Part shown: positions 6,027-6,141 of the stretch, in pieces | Position numbering within the stretch: position 1 is the stretch's first letter | How the letters are laid out: each line of letters opens with the position of its first letter | Source of the DNA: Oscillospiraceae bacterium | GTDB taxonomy: Bacteria > Bacillota > Clostridia > Oscillospirales > Ruminococcaceae | Length of the DNA stretch: 6,141 bases | Assembly (NCBI GenBank): GCA_017440425.1 | Contig: JAFSHJ010000292.1 | Location: 1 to 6,141, forward strand | Direction: 5' to 3' | Made by a program: the position numbers and the translations under genes | Notes under the pieces: generated by a model | The model's database searches: none | Told to the model about the DNA's origin: nothing | What the model saw: only the letters and a program-made list of their open reading frames with translations

Positions 6027-6141
6027 CACCTCAGCCAAAACAGCGTCAGCCGCAATTTGCGCTGACGGAAAGATAATAGCCCAAACTCAGCTCAATACAA
6101 GGCTTACACACAGCCAGACGGTGCTTCCCATGGTGCAGTCG
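6010..6141 (+). CDS. tsaB: TsaB (YeaZ), t6A biosynthesis protein, N-terminal part (3' end outside the window)
   Basis: From the ATG at 6010 the frame is open for 44 codons to the right edge. It starts MILGIDTSAKTASAAI, the phosphate-1 strand-turn motif of the ASKHA fold typical of TsaB, and continues with NTRLTHSQTVLPMV, which matches the family's HS-x-x-LMPMI-type element. TsaB is a non-catalytic partner that dimerises with TsaD and binds TsaE. Directly following tsaE is its usual bacterial position. The start lies inside tsaE (17-base overlap), so translation is probably coupled. GGAG at 5991-5994 is 15 bases from this ATG but 9 bases from an in-frame TTG at 6004, which would add Met-Ser, so the exact start is uncertain. 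Confidence 0.92.
   Translation, partial: MILGIDTSAKTASAAICADGKIIAQTQLNTRLTHSQTVLPMVQS

Overview
The window looks like an ordinary chromosomal stretch of a Gram-positive, low-to-mid-GC bacterium, most likely an anaerobic member of the Clostridia. That assignment is inference. It rests on purine-rich Shine-Dalgarno sites (AAGGAG, GGGAGG, AGGGAGGA), AT-rich sigma-A-type promoters, a TTG start, a cyclophilin with a lipoprotein signal, and a full-length formate-tetrahydrofolate ligase. No rRNA, tRNA, CRISPR array, insertion sequence, phage gene or long repeat was found.

Layout: (1) The 3' part of a metallo-beta-lactamase-fold protein related to the ComEC hydrolase domain runs in from the left edge (1-482, +). 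(2) A prokaryotic TRIC/UPF0126 membrane protein follows with its own promoter (554-1210, +). It ends at a perfect 14-bp hairpin that also terminates the opposing unit. (3) A three-gene minus-strand unit is read rodA/ftsW-type SEDS protein (3697 to 2567), lipoprotein cyclophilin (2519 to 1896), HAD hydrolase (1896 to 1246). The cyclophilin has an additional promoter at the end of rodA, and the HAD start overlaps the cyclophilin stop by one base. (4) A divergent AT-rich promoter region (3698-3865) separates this from a plus-strand unit: fhs (3866-5551), tsaE (5583-6026) and the first 44 codons of tsaB (6010 to the right edge). tsaE and tsaB overlap by 17 bases.

The minus-strand unit joins a cell-wall polymerase with a probable surface-anchored protein-folding enzyme and a small phosphatase-like protein. 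The right-hand unit joins ATP-dependent formate activation (one-carbon metabolism) with two components of the tRNA t6A37 modification machinery. Functional links inside each unit are inference from spacing only.

I did not find evidence for a new biological system. The points worth a second look are modest: departures from family motifs in Fhs, the SEDS protein, the HAD protein and the cyclophilin, and a six-codon leader ORF that stops in the fhs start codon.
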